Origin: Ryuthela nishihirai
Taxonomy: Eukaryota; Arthropoda; Arachnida; Araneae; Heptathelidae
Direction: 5' to 3'
NCBI GenBank assembly: GCA_038380435.1
Contig: JAWZYU010000120.1
Coordinates: 682,001-746,000, forward strand
DNA: 64,000 nucleotides
Below are positions 35,066 through 46,130 of this stretch, in pieces. The notes beneath the pieces were generated by a model. It was not told where the DNA came from and made no database searches. It saw only the letters and a program-made list of their open reading frames with translations. Position 1 is the stretch's first letter, and the number at the start of each line of letters is the position of its first letter. The position numbers were made by a program, and so were the translations under genes.

Positions 35066-38041
35066 CTACGGAGGTCCAACCAGACTGCGCAGTTTAATTC
35101 TCCAAGCATATCTGTCCTGAGCTACATCGGCTGCATCAGGCCACTGCACACCAATTCTAACAAGGTCCTGTTTGACATTGTCTGCCCACCGCATCCTAGG
35201 TCTCCCCCTCCTTCTGAGGCCTCTAGGCACACTGTTCATAACCCTATTCGCCAATCTATAATTATCCATACGGGCAACATGGCCAAACCAGCGGAGTCTC
35301 TCTCTCCACAATATGCTGCTTAAAGGAGGTTGCAGACTCCTTTGCCTAACCTCATCATTAGTTACAAAGTTAAACCACCTAATACCCAAGATACTGAGTA
35401 AGCATCTAGAATCAAAAGCATCTAGTTTCCTGTTATCTTGCTTACACAGCGTCCAAGTTTCACTACCATAACTAACCCTAGAAAGAACCAAACTATTATA
35501 CAGTCTAATTTTAGTCTTTAGGTGTATACGCCTATTTCTCCACACTCTTCATAGATTCTTAAAAGTCCCGGCAGCAATCCCTATTCGTCTGTTAATCTCA
35601 TGCCGCACATCACCATTATCTGTTACATAGCTGCCAAGGTAATTAAACTGTGACACCTGCTCAAGACTGTAACCATTCAGATTAAATGAATCACAACCTG
35701 CCTGACCAATTTTCATCACTTTAGTTTTCTCTCTGTTTATAACCAAACCTACTCTACTACCAGTCTCATCAACAGCTCGAATGAAAGAGTTCATCTCATC
35801 AACATCATTTGCCAAAAGGGCTAAATCATCAGCATAATCTAAATCAGAAATTTTCGTATCTCCAGCCCATTTAAGGCCAAAATCCTTCCCTTGAAGTGAA
35901 TTTCGCATAACATAATCAACACCCAAACTAAAGAGAAAAAGAGACAAAATGCACCCTTGGCGAACACCAGACGTAATGCTAAACCAATTGCTACAAGACT
36001 TACCAACTCTCACACATGACTCAGTGTTATTATAGAGAGCTTTCATTATGTTAACTAACTTGTCTGGTATACCATATGATCTCACAATCAACCACAAATT
36101 ATGACGATCAACAGAGTCGAAAGCCTTTTTGAAATCAACAAAGCTAGCAACCAAAGGTTTCTGAAACTCTAAACATTTCTCAAGAATCTGCCTAAGTGAA
36201 AATATCTGATCCACACATCCCCTACCACTTCTGAATCCACATTGCTCATCACGCAATTGCCTTTCAACCAGATTCTTAATTCTATTAAGCACAATCATGG
36301 AAAGAACTTTACCTGGAACAGAGAGTAGGCTGATACCCCTATAGTTATCACAAGAACTGCGATCACCTTTTTTGAAAATAGGGATAATAATAGCTCTGGT
36401 AAAATCTTTAGGAACCATGCCTTTATCATAAAAGTTATTCAAAATTTCAGTCATCCAAGTGGTAACCAAAACATTCCCAGCTCTGAGCATTTCTGTAGTA
36501 ATTTCATCTACCCCTGGGGATTTATGAAGTTTAAGTTTAGAGATAGCCAAACTAACTTCAGATTGTGTTATAGGGCCAACATTAAAGCTGCCAATGCATC
36601 TATCATCATTACAAACAATGGGAGTAGAACTAACTACATTGTTTAGAACATCACTGAAATGCTCAGCCCACCTAGCCATGACAGAATCCTCACCTTCTAT
36701 AACCTTACCTTGTTTATCCTTCAATCCCTGTATGCCTGTCCGTTTTCTACCACATAAAATATTAACTATCTGGTACAGCTCTCTGCTGTTGTGCTGCCTA
36801 ACTGCTTCCTCAGCTTTGTCAGCCAAGCTATCAAGCCAAAGATTTTTATCAGTAGCTAACTGATCCTTTACACGTTTATTAAGCTCTCTGTAATCTTTTC
36901 TATTAGGACTAGTAGGGTACTGATTAAGGACATTCCTGCAGTTCCTTCTTTCAGAAATAAGCTCAATTGCCTTATCACTTAAATAATTCTGCCTCCTCTG
37001 CTCCTTTTTTCCTAAAAGAGTACTGTTAGTTTCCAAAAAAGCCTGTTCAAAATGGCCCCATTCTTCCTCAACTTCAGTATTAAGCAAACCATGACTGTCA
37101 TAATGACTAAGTAACCTATCATAGTAAGCTTTAGCTATAACTGGGTCATTCAGAGCTTCAGTATTAAAGGTAAATTTTTTAACCCTAGCACAACACTTTT
37201 TAAGTTTAAGTTGCAAGACACTTTTAACAAGGTAATGGTCAGATCCAATTTCAGCTCCCCTATATGCCCTGGTACTTCTAACAGAACTAGCCCATTTGCT
37301 GTTAATTAATATATAATCAATCATATTCCTATGCAGCCCATCAGGTGAAACCCATGTGTATTTATGTATGTCGCGGTGTTTGTAATATGTGTTAGTTATT
37401 CTGAAACCATTGAGTTTACTTACCTGTAGGAGACGTTGCCCATTGCCATTGCAGCTACCAATACCAAAAGGGCCTATTACTCCTCCCCAAAGGTCAGAGT
37501 CGGTACCAACTTTGGCATTGAAGTCACCAAGAACAAGGGTAATATCTCCTTTCTTGACAGAATTCAAAATATCCTGAATTTGTCTGTAAAACCTATCCTT
37601 CTCATCCTCATCGGCATCCTCAGTGGGGGCATAACAGCAGATAACATTCAGGTCTTTAACGCTTGTCTGAAATTTTGCTGTAAGAAACCTTTCATTAATG
37701 CACTCATATCCTAGAAGAGCATCACTAGCATGTCTGCTGAGCAGCAGACCCACGCCTTGGTGATGCTTTCTATCCTCCCTCCCTGTAAAGAGAAATTTAA
37801 AGTTATTTTTAAGTATCTCACCTTTACCTGTCCATCTGGTCTCTTGCAAGCCTAGAATATCTAGGTTATAGCGCTGGAATTCCTGCATGAGGACATCAAG
37901 AGAATAATCTCTATGTAATGTCCTCACGTTCCACGTTCCTGCAGACAGAAAATGATTAGTAGGATTTTTAAGGAAATTAGGTTTATTGAGATTGGTAGGG
38001 CCAACAATATCAAACAGCCCCCTGATCGCAGCATGGGGCAA
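35066..38041 (-). pseudogene. Nearly intact endonuclease-reverse transcriptase, one internal stop
   Basis: An open frame of 830 codons (38041 to 35549), one TGA, then 160 more codons to the natural stop, 991 codons in all. Counting from the frame start: WNVRTL at 37-42, QETRW 66-70, GDFNAKVG 172-179, SDH 267-269 (APE endonuclease). RT: KKGDRSSCDNYRGI 557-570, CGFRSGRGCVDQIF 601-614, motif A VDFKKAFDSVD 635-645, motif B SGVRQGC 691-697, motif C YADD 736-739, YLGSYV 801-806. The C-terminal part has YGSETWTLCKQDN, LRWFGHVARM and GRPRMRWADNVKQDL. Three lesions are visible: a TGG to TGA change right after FKNL, a one-base loss in the N-terminal CPMSAIRG block, and loss of the ATG of MASAFS. Confidence 0.92.
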
Positions 38042-38524
38042 AGACCCGTTCCTCCTCCGCTAAAGGCTGAAGTCACCGATGCTGGTAGGAACTTCAGGCA
38101 CCACCTTTTCAAGTGGACTTTTTCAAGAGCCACATGGCCTGCCTGAGACGCATTACTCCAGTTTAGGCTTGACGATGCCCAACTAGCAAAGTAAGGTTCA
38201 GGTACCTGCGATGGCCTCTGATTAAGATTATCCACCAGCTGATATAAGGTATCCCATGCCTCTGTTCACTTAGAGCTGGCAACCGAGAAGCAAACAGAAA
38301 ACACAGCAGCAGATTCTCCCTCAACAGAGGCCCACCAGTGCAGCAAGTCCAGGATCAATAATCAAGCTCAAATCCATAAACAAGTTCAGTCTAATAGGTA
38401 TAAATGGTCAGCACCAGGACCCTGTGAAGTTGACCACTCCTCAGCAGGGTTGAAAAAAAAGAAAAAAGTGGCCATAGATGACCAGATCAGCAGGCCATAC
38501 TGAACTGGCAGCCCTCCCCTTCCG

Positions 38525-38556
38525 TTCCCTTCCAAAAGAGAATATCTCTTTTGAAA
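38525..38556. other. Conserved hairpin in RTE-like 5' leader
   Basis: CAAAAGAGA and TCTCTTTTG arms with a 3-nt spacer. The same hairpin is present in the leaders at 18087-18107 and 46314-46334 with compensating or tolerated changes, next to a conserved CTTCTCGTGG word (on the element strand). It lies in the transcribed leader and may shape the RNA. Confidence 0.6.
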
Positions 38557-38665
38557 GTTACTAACGGCCTGCACCACGAGAAGGCGGGGTCGGACATTAG
38601 GTGCTAGACCTGACCGGTTCTGTGCATCATCACAGCTCTCTTTCCAGTTTACGCCTAGCTACCAT

Positions 38666-39008
38666 ACAGTATATAATTAATTTTAATCCACCCAGATATA
38701 TACTAGTTAAAATATTAAAATTAAGAACTGGAGCTGTTACACTCAATCCATTCTTATACTCAATTAAAAAAATAGATTCACCTAATTGTAATTTTTGCTA
38801 AACTTATGAATCCATCAACCATATTCTTCTTAATTGCTCAAAATACAAAAAAGCTAGGGAAAATTTTTTTAATGATTTAAACTCTATAGGAATTAATGAC
38901 TTTACAATTTCAAATATTTCAAATCATCCTAATCTTTCAATTAGATATAATGTTTACAAATTACTAGGGCAATTTCTTCTTAATTCAGAATTATGGAAAA
39001 GAATATGA
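38666..39008 (+). pseudogene. ORF2 of I-like LINE, C-terminal part
   Basis: Continues the protein interrupted at 35030: QYIINFNPPRYILVK, LKLRTGAVTLNPFLYSIKK, then DSPNCNFC, a stop, TYESINHILLNCSKYKKAREN and on to a TGA at 39006-39008. The C..C....H....C spacing fits the C-terminal region usual after RNase H in I and R1 group elements. It is one of the clearest signs that the two blocks belong to one gene. Confidence 0.85.
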
Positions 39009-39225
39009 TTGAAAGAAGATTGAAAGATATCTTAATAATGTGTTAAATATATATTTGATATTTAATGTCTTTTCCTAAAAGAAAGAATATTTTAAAGTAT
39101 TTTAGGCTTCATTTAAAATAGTCAACAGCTGAAGCAATGATCATTCTTGGAAACAAATATTCCTGATTTCTAATTGGAGCTTTGGGAAAGCCAGAAAGCG
39201 TGAAGTAGCAACAGCAACAACAGAA

Positions 39226-42200
39226 TTGAAACTGATATTTGGTAAAAAAACTTCATATTTTTGAAATTCTATGCACCTGAACTATTCTTTAGCGTAGAAA
39301 TCTCATTATATAATACGATTTGATGAACATAAAGGATTAGGGTGTGAATCTGACCAGAAATTCAATAGTATTACACATTACATAGCTTTTAATATGTTTT
39401 TCTGCGCGAAATCCAGCGCTAGAACAGCTATTTTGATACATAAATTGATTTTTTTTAAATTCTATGCAGTAGAAATATTTATAGGCATAGATATTGTTTC
39501 TCAAGACATAAAATGATATTTTATGCCTATATATATATATTGTTTCTGAAGACCGTAAATTGAAAAGTTGTTAGCACATGAATAGCTTTTAGCTCTGTTT
39601 TCGGCGATTAAAACAGCATTTTCGAAATTCTTAGCACCTCATCTATACGTTAGCCATAGAATCTAATTATATAATACTAGTAGATGAATATGCCGTCCCG
39701 TGGCAGAGTGGTTAGCGCGCTTGGCTGTTGATCTAAGGGACCTGGGTTCGAGCCCTGAATTAAGGCATGGATGTTCGTGTTTTTTTGCTGAGGTTCTGCC
39801 GTCCTCTCAGAACTTCTACTATGGCATACCACAAAATTCTGACAGGCTCCTGTCAGAATTTCAAAAATTATTGCACTCCATAGAGTTTTACCTATGTTTT
39901 ATGCGTGGAAAACAGCGCTAAAATAGCTCTTTTGTTAAAAAAAATTCTATGCACTAAAAATGTTTTTAAGCCATAGAATATCATTTATATTACGCCTTGA
40001 TGGAAAAAAACCATCAGATTCTCACTTTGACAGTAAATTGAACACTTGTTAGCACAGGAATAGCTTCTAGCAGTGTTTTATGCGTTTAAAACGTCATTTA
40101 AACATATTTTGATGAATTATTCGGTATTTTCCAAATTCTATGCACCTAAACTAAACTTTAGTCATGGAATCTCATTATATCCTAGACGATGAATATAAAG
40201 CATTGGGTTGTGAATCTGAGTGTAAATTTAAAAATTATTACACTCCATACAGCATTTACCTATATGTTTCATGCGTGAAAAATTGCGCTAAAACAACTAT
40301 TTTGATACATAAATCGATTTTTTTTTCAAAATTCTATGCAGTGAAAATATTTTTAAGGCGTAGATTATATTTATATTACGCCTTAATGTAAATAAACCTT
40401 CAGGTTGTCACTCAGACTGTAAATTAAAAAGTTGTTAGCTTTCAGCTCTCTTCTAGGTGTTTGAAACAGCGTTAAAACTAATATTTTGGTGAATAATTCG
40501 ATATTTGCGAAATTCTATGCACCTAAACTATACTTTAGCCATAGAATCTCGTTATATAATAGCAGTTGATGGATATTTAGCATTTGGTTGTGAATCTGAC
40601 TGTAAAATCAAAAGTTATTACACACTACATCACTTTTACCTGTTTCATGAGCGGAAAGCAGCGCGAAAATAGCTATTTTGATATATAAATAGGTTTTGTT
40701 TTTCAAAATCGTATGCAGTGAAAATTTGTTAAAGCATAGAATATCATTTACTATTACGCCTTAATGGAAACGAACCGTCAGATTGTCACTCAGACTGTAA
40801 ATTCAAAAGTTGTTAGCACAAAAATAGCTTTTAGCTTTGATTTAGGCGTTTAAAACAGCGTTGAAACTGATATTTTGGTGAATTGTTCAATATTTTCAAA
40901 GTTCTATGCACCAAAACTATACTTCAGTTTAAGAATCTCATTACATATTACGAGGTGATGAACATAAAGGATTAGGTTGTGAATCTTACTGTAAATACAA
41001 TAGTTATTACACACTACATAGCTTTTACCTACTATTTATGCGCGGAAAAAACAGCGCTAAAATAGCTATTTTGATACATAAATCGAATTTTTTCAAGGCG
41101 TAGAATATCATTTAAATTACACCTTGATGAAAATAAAATATCAGGTTTTCACTCTGACTGTAAAATGAAAATTGTTAGCACAGGAATAGCTTTTAGCTAC
41201 GTTTTAGGCTTTTAAAACACAGTTGAAACTGATATTTTGGTGAATAATTCGATATTTTCGAAAATCTATGCACCTAAACTATACTTTAGCCATAGAATTT
41301 CATTATATAATAGTAGTTGATGAAGATAAAGCATTAGGTTGTGAACCTGACTGTAAATTCAATAGTTATTACATACCACATAACTTTTACCTATGTTTTG
41401 TGCGCAGAAACCAGGGCTAGAATAGTTATTTCGACACATAAATCGATTTTTTTCAAAATTCTATGAAGTTAAAATATTTTTAAGGCATAGAATACCATTT
41501 TATTATTGCACCTTGATTCACACTAAACTGAAATGTTGTTAACTCAGGAATAAATTTTAGCTCTGTATTCGTTGTTTGAAACAGCGTTGAAACTAATATT
41601 TTATTGAGTAATTCGATATTTTCGAAATTCTATGCACCTAAAATATACCTTAGCTTAATAATCTCATTATATAATAGGAGTTGATGAATATAAAACATTA
41701 GCTTGTGAATATGACTGTAAATACAAAAGTTATTACACACTAGATCGCTTTCATCGACGTTTTATGCGGGGTAAATACTAATTTTTATATATAAATCGAT
41801 TTTTTTCAAAGTCCTATGCTGTGAAAATATCTGTAGGGCATAGAGTATCATTTTGTTATGCCTTTATGGAAATAAACCATCAGATTCTCACAGTAAATTG
41901 AACAGTTGTTAGCACAGGAAGAGCTTTTAGCAGTGTTTCATGCGTTTAAAACATCTTTAAAACTGATATTTTGATGAAGTATTCGATATTTTCGAAATTC
42001 TACACACCTAAATTATACTTTGCCATGGAATCTCAGTATATAATACTAGACAAAGAATATAAAGCACTGGGTTGTGAATTTGACTGTAAATTTAAAAATG
42101 ATTACATTCCATATAGCATTTACCTATGTTTTATGCGTAATTTTACCTATCTTTTAATACATAAATCGATTTTCTTTTGAAAATTCCATGCAGTAAAAAT

Positions 42201-45200
42201 ATTTTACCTTACGCCTTGATAAAAATAAACCATCGCATTGTCACTAAGACTATACTGAAATGTATAGCTTTTACCTCTGTCTTAGGCGATTACAACAGCA
42301 TTGAAACTGATATTTTGGTGAATAATTAGATATTTTCGAAATTCTATGCACCTAAACTATACTTTAGCCATACAATCTCATTACATAATAGTAGTTGATC
42401 GATATTAAGCATTTGGTTGTAAATCTGACTGTAAAATCAAAATTTATTACACACTACATCGCTTTCACTTATGCGCGGTAAACAGCGCTGAAATACTAAT
42501 TTTTATACATGAATCGATTTTTTTCAAAGTACTATGCAGTAAAAATATCTCTAGGGCATAGAGTATCATTTTATTATGCCGTTATGGAAATAAACCATCA
42601 GATTCTCACTCTGACAGTAAATTGAACAGTTGTTAGCACAGGAATAGCTTTTAGCAGTGTTTTATGCGTTTAAAACATATTTTAAACTGATATTTTGATG
42701 AAGTATTCGATTTTTTCGAAATTCTACGCACCTAAACTGTACTTTGCCATGGAATATCAGTATATAATACTAGATTTTGAATATAAAACATTGGGTTGTG
42801 AATCTGACTGTAAAATCAAAAGTTATTACACACTACATCGCTTTTACCTATGTTTCATGAGCGGGAAAGCAGCGCGAAAATAGCTATTTAGATATATAAA
42901 TAGATTTTTTTTTTCAAAATCGTATGCATGAAAATTTTTTTAAGGCATCGAATATCGTTTACAATTACGCCTTAATGGAAATGAACCATCAGATTGTCAC
43001 TCAGACTGTAAATTCAAAAGTTGTTAGCACAAAAATAGCTTTTAGCTTTGATTTAGGCGTTTAAACAGCGTTGAAACTGATATTTTTTCGAAATTCTACG
43101 CACCAAAACTACACTTTAGATTAAGAATCTCATTACATGTTACGAGGTGATGAACATGAAGGATTAGATTGTGAATCTTACTGTAAATACAATAGTTATT
43201 AGACACTACATAGCTTTTACCTACGCTTTACGCGCGGAAAACAGCGCTAAAATAGCTATTTTGATACATAAATCGAATTTTTTCAAAATTCTATACAGTT
43301 AAAATGTTTTTAAGCATAGAATATCATTTTATATTACGCGTTAATGGAAATAAAATATCAGGTTTTCACTTAGACTGTAAAATGAAAATAAATTTAGCTC
43401 TCTTTTAAACGACTAAAACGGCTTTGAAACTGATATTTAGGTGAATTATTCGATATTTTCGAAATTCTATGAACCTGAACTATACTTTAGCCATAAACTC
43501 CCATTATATAATAGTAGTTGATGAATATAAAGCATTAGGTTGTGAATTTGACTGTAAATTCAAAATTTATTACACACTGAATAGCTTTTACCTATATTTC
43601 ATGCGCGGGAAAACAGCGCTAAAATAGCTATTTTGATACAAAAATGGATTTTTTTTTCAAAATTGTAAGCAGTGAAAATATTTTAAATCATAGAATATCA
43701 TCCTATATTACGCTTTGATGGAAATATACCATCAGATTCTAACTCAGACTATAAATTCAAAAGTTGTTAGCACAGAAATAGCTTTTACCTTTATTTTTGG
43801 CGTTTAAAACAGAGTTAAAACTGATATTGTGGTGAACAATTCGATATTTTCGAAATTCTTTGCATCTAAACTCTACTTTAGCCATAGAATCCCATTATAT
43901 AATAGTAGTTGATGAATATAAATCATTTTGTTGTGAATCTGACTGTAAATTTAAAAGTTATTACACACTACATAGCTTTCAGTTACGTTTTATAAGGGGA
44001 AAACAGCGCTAAAAGAGCTATTTTGATAGATAAATCGTTATTTTTCAAAATTATATTTAGTGAAAATATTTTTAAGGCGTAGAATATCATTTCATATTTA
44101 CGTTTTGATGGAAATAAACCATCAGATTGTCACTCGGACTGCAAATTGAATAGTAGTTAGCACAGGTATAGCTTTTAGCTGTTTTAGGCGTTTAAAACAG
44201 CGTTTAAACTAATATTTTGGTATTATGCACCTAAACTGTACTTTAGCTTAATAATCTAATTATATAACACAATTTCATGAATATAAAGCATTGGGTTGTG
44301 AATCTGACTGTAAATACAACACTTGTTACAGACTACATAGCTTCTACCTCGATTTTATGCGCCGTAAACAGCGCTCAAATAGGTATTTTGATACAGAAAT
44401 CGATTTTTCTCAAAATTCCAAGAAGTTAAAATTTTCCAATTCATAGAATATCATTTTATTATTTTACCTTGATGGAAATAAACCATCAGATTGTCATTCA
44501 GACTAAACTGAAATGTTTTTAGCTCAGGAATAAATTTCAGCTCTGTTGGTGTTTAAAACAGCGTTGAAACTAATATTTTGTTGAATAATTCGATATTTCC
44601 GAAATTCTACGCACCTAAAATTTGCTTTAGCATAATAATCTCATTATATATCAGACCTCTGATGAATATAAAACATTAGCTTGTGAATCTGACTGTAAAT
44701 GCAAAAGTTATTACACACTAGATAGCTTTTACCTACGTATTATGCGCGGTAAACAGCGCTAAAATACCTTTTTTTATTCATAAATCGATTTTTTTTCAAA
44801 ACTCTACGCAGTAAAAATATTTTTTATCTTATATTACGATTTGATGGAAATAAACCATCAGATTGTCACTCAAACTAAATTGAAATCTTGTTAGCACAGG
44901 AATAGCTTTTAGCTCTGATTTAGGCGATTAAAACAGCATTGAAAATGATATTTTGGTGAATAATTCGATATTTTTGAAATTCTATGCACCTAAACTATAC
45001 TTTAGCCATAGTCTCTCATATATAATAATAGTTGATTAAGCATTTGGTTGTGAATCTTACTGTAAAGTCAAAAGTTATTACACACTACATTGCTTTTACC
45101 GACGTTTCATGAGCGGAAAGCAGCGCGAAAATAGCTATTTTGATATATAAAAGATTTTTTTTTTTCAAAATCGTATGCAGTGAAAATATTTTTAAGGCAT

Positions 45201-46130
45201 AGATTATTATTTTGCGTTACGCGTTCATTTCGAACCATCAGATTGTCACTCAGACTGTAAACTGAAAAGTTGTTAGCACAAGAATAGCTTTTAGCTCTGA
45301 TTTAGGCGATTAAAACAGCATTAAAACGGACATTTTGTTGAACTGTTCGATATTTTCGAAATTCAATACACCTAAACTGTGCTTTAGCCATAGAGTCTCA
45401 TTATATAATACTAGTTGATAAATCTGACTGTAAATTCAAAAGTTAGTACACACCGCATTTCTTTTATTTATGTTTTATGCGCAGAAAGCAGCGGTAAAAA
45501 AGCTATTTTGATACATAAATCGAATTTTTTAAATTCTATACAGTGAAAATATTTTTACCGCATAGATTATCATTTTGTGTTACCCGTTGATGGAAATGAA
45601 CCATCAGATTGTCACTCAGACTGTATATCGAAAAGTTGTTAGCACAAGAACAGCTTTTCGCTAAGTTTTAGGCGTTTAAAACAGAGTTGAAACTAACACT
45701 TTGGTGAATTATTCGATATTTTCGAAATTCAACGCACCTAAACTATGGTTTGGCCATAGAGTATCATTATATAATACGAGTTGATGAATTCACAGCAACA
45801 TGTTTGAATCTGACTGTAAATTCAAAAGTTTATTACACACCGCATATCTTTTACTTATGTTTTATACGCGGAAAACAGCGGTAAAATAGCTATTTTGAGA
45901 CATAAATGGATTTTTTTAAAATTCAACGCAGTGAAAATATTTTTCAGGCAAAGAATATCATGTTATGTTACGCCTAGATGAAAATGAACCATCAGATTGC
46001 AAATTGAAAAGTTGTTAGCACAGGAATAGCTTTTAGCTGTGATTTAGGCGATTAAAACGGCATTGAAAATGATATTTTGGTGAATAATTCGATATTTTCG
46101 AAATTAAATGCACCTAAATTTCTGACTGTA
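39226..46130 (+). repeat. Dimeric satellite array 3
   Basis: About 18 dimers. Special variants recur: CATGAGCGGAAAGCAGCGCG (about 40647, 42857, 45108) and GAGGTGATGAACAT(A/G)AAGGA (about 40952, 43144), giving a higher-order period near 2.2 kb. A SINE is inserted at 39691. A small inverted duplication lies near 39507-39535. Short open frames of 60-75 codons here are not genes. Confidence 0.93.
39691..39865 (+). mobile_element. tRNA-derived SINE in satellite
   Basis: The head GTCCCGTGGCAGAGTGGTTA with GCGCGCTTGGCTGTTGATCT and the B box GGTTCGAGCCC (39745-39755) resemble tRNA-Asn, with GTT at the anticodon position. The tail (AAGGCATGG, GCTGAGGTTCTGCC, CTATGGCATACC, ACAGGCTCCTGTCAG) matches the SINE at 2098-2270. 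The tail ends in a 13-bp foldback (AAATTCTGACAGG and its complement). About 30 bp of satellite is missing at the insertion. It is not a functional tRNA because the acceptor 3' strand is absent. Confidence 0.82.

Larger units (their letters stand above)
35031..38665 (-). mobile_element. RTE-like LINE nested in the I-like LINE, nearly full length
   Basis: A minus-strand insertion of about 3.63 kb. Its 3' tail is (ATG)n, seen as CATCATCAT at 35031-35046. Its 5' leader reaches the GGTAGCT start word (right edge about 38658-38665). The host protein reads RFLLSPDI before it and YIINFNPPRYILVKILKLRT after it, so the I-like ORF2 was cut cleanly. No clear target duplication was seen (GATATA on the left, GTATATA on the right). 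It is the best preserved RTE-like copy here and therefore probably the youngest insertion of this family in the window. Confidence 0.92.
30064..39225 (+). mobile_element. I-like LINE with RNase H, split by a nested LINE
   Basis: A non-LTR retrotransposon of about 5.5 kb once the nested element at 35031-38665 is removed. It starts GGATTCCGATTCGGG, has a gag-like ORF1 with zinc knuckles, and an ORF2 with APE endonuclease, RT, RNase H and a C-terminal cysteine-histidine region. It ends in GTAGCAACAGCAACAACAG. Satellite flanks share TTGAAAC (30057-30063 and 39226-39232), a 7-bp target duplication candidate. The domain order, especially RNase H after RT, points to the I group (I/Nimb/LOA-like). 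Many stops show it is old. Confidence 0.85.

Noticed and set aside
39701..39755. A working tRNA gene at the SINE head.
   Set aside because: A and B boxes are good, but the acceptor stem does not close after the B box and the sequence runs into the SINE tail.
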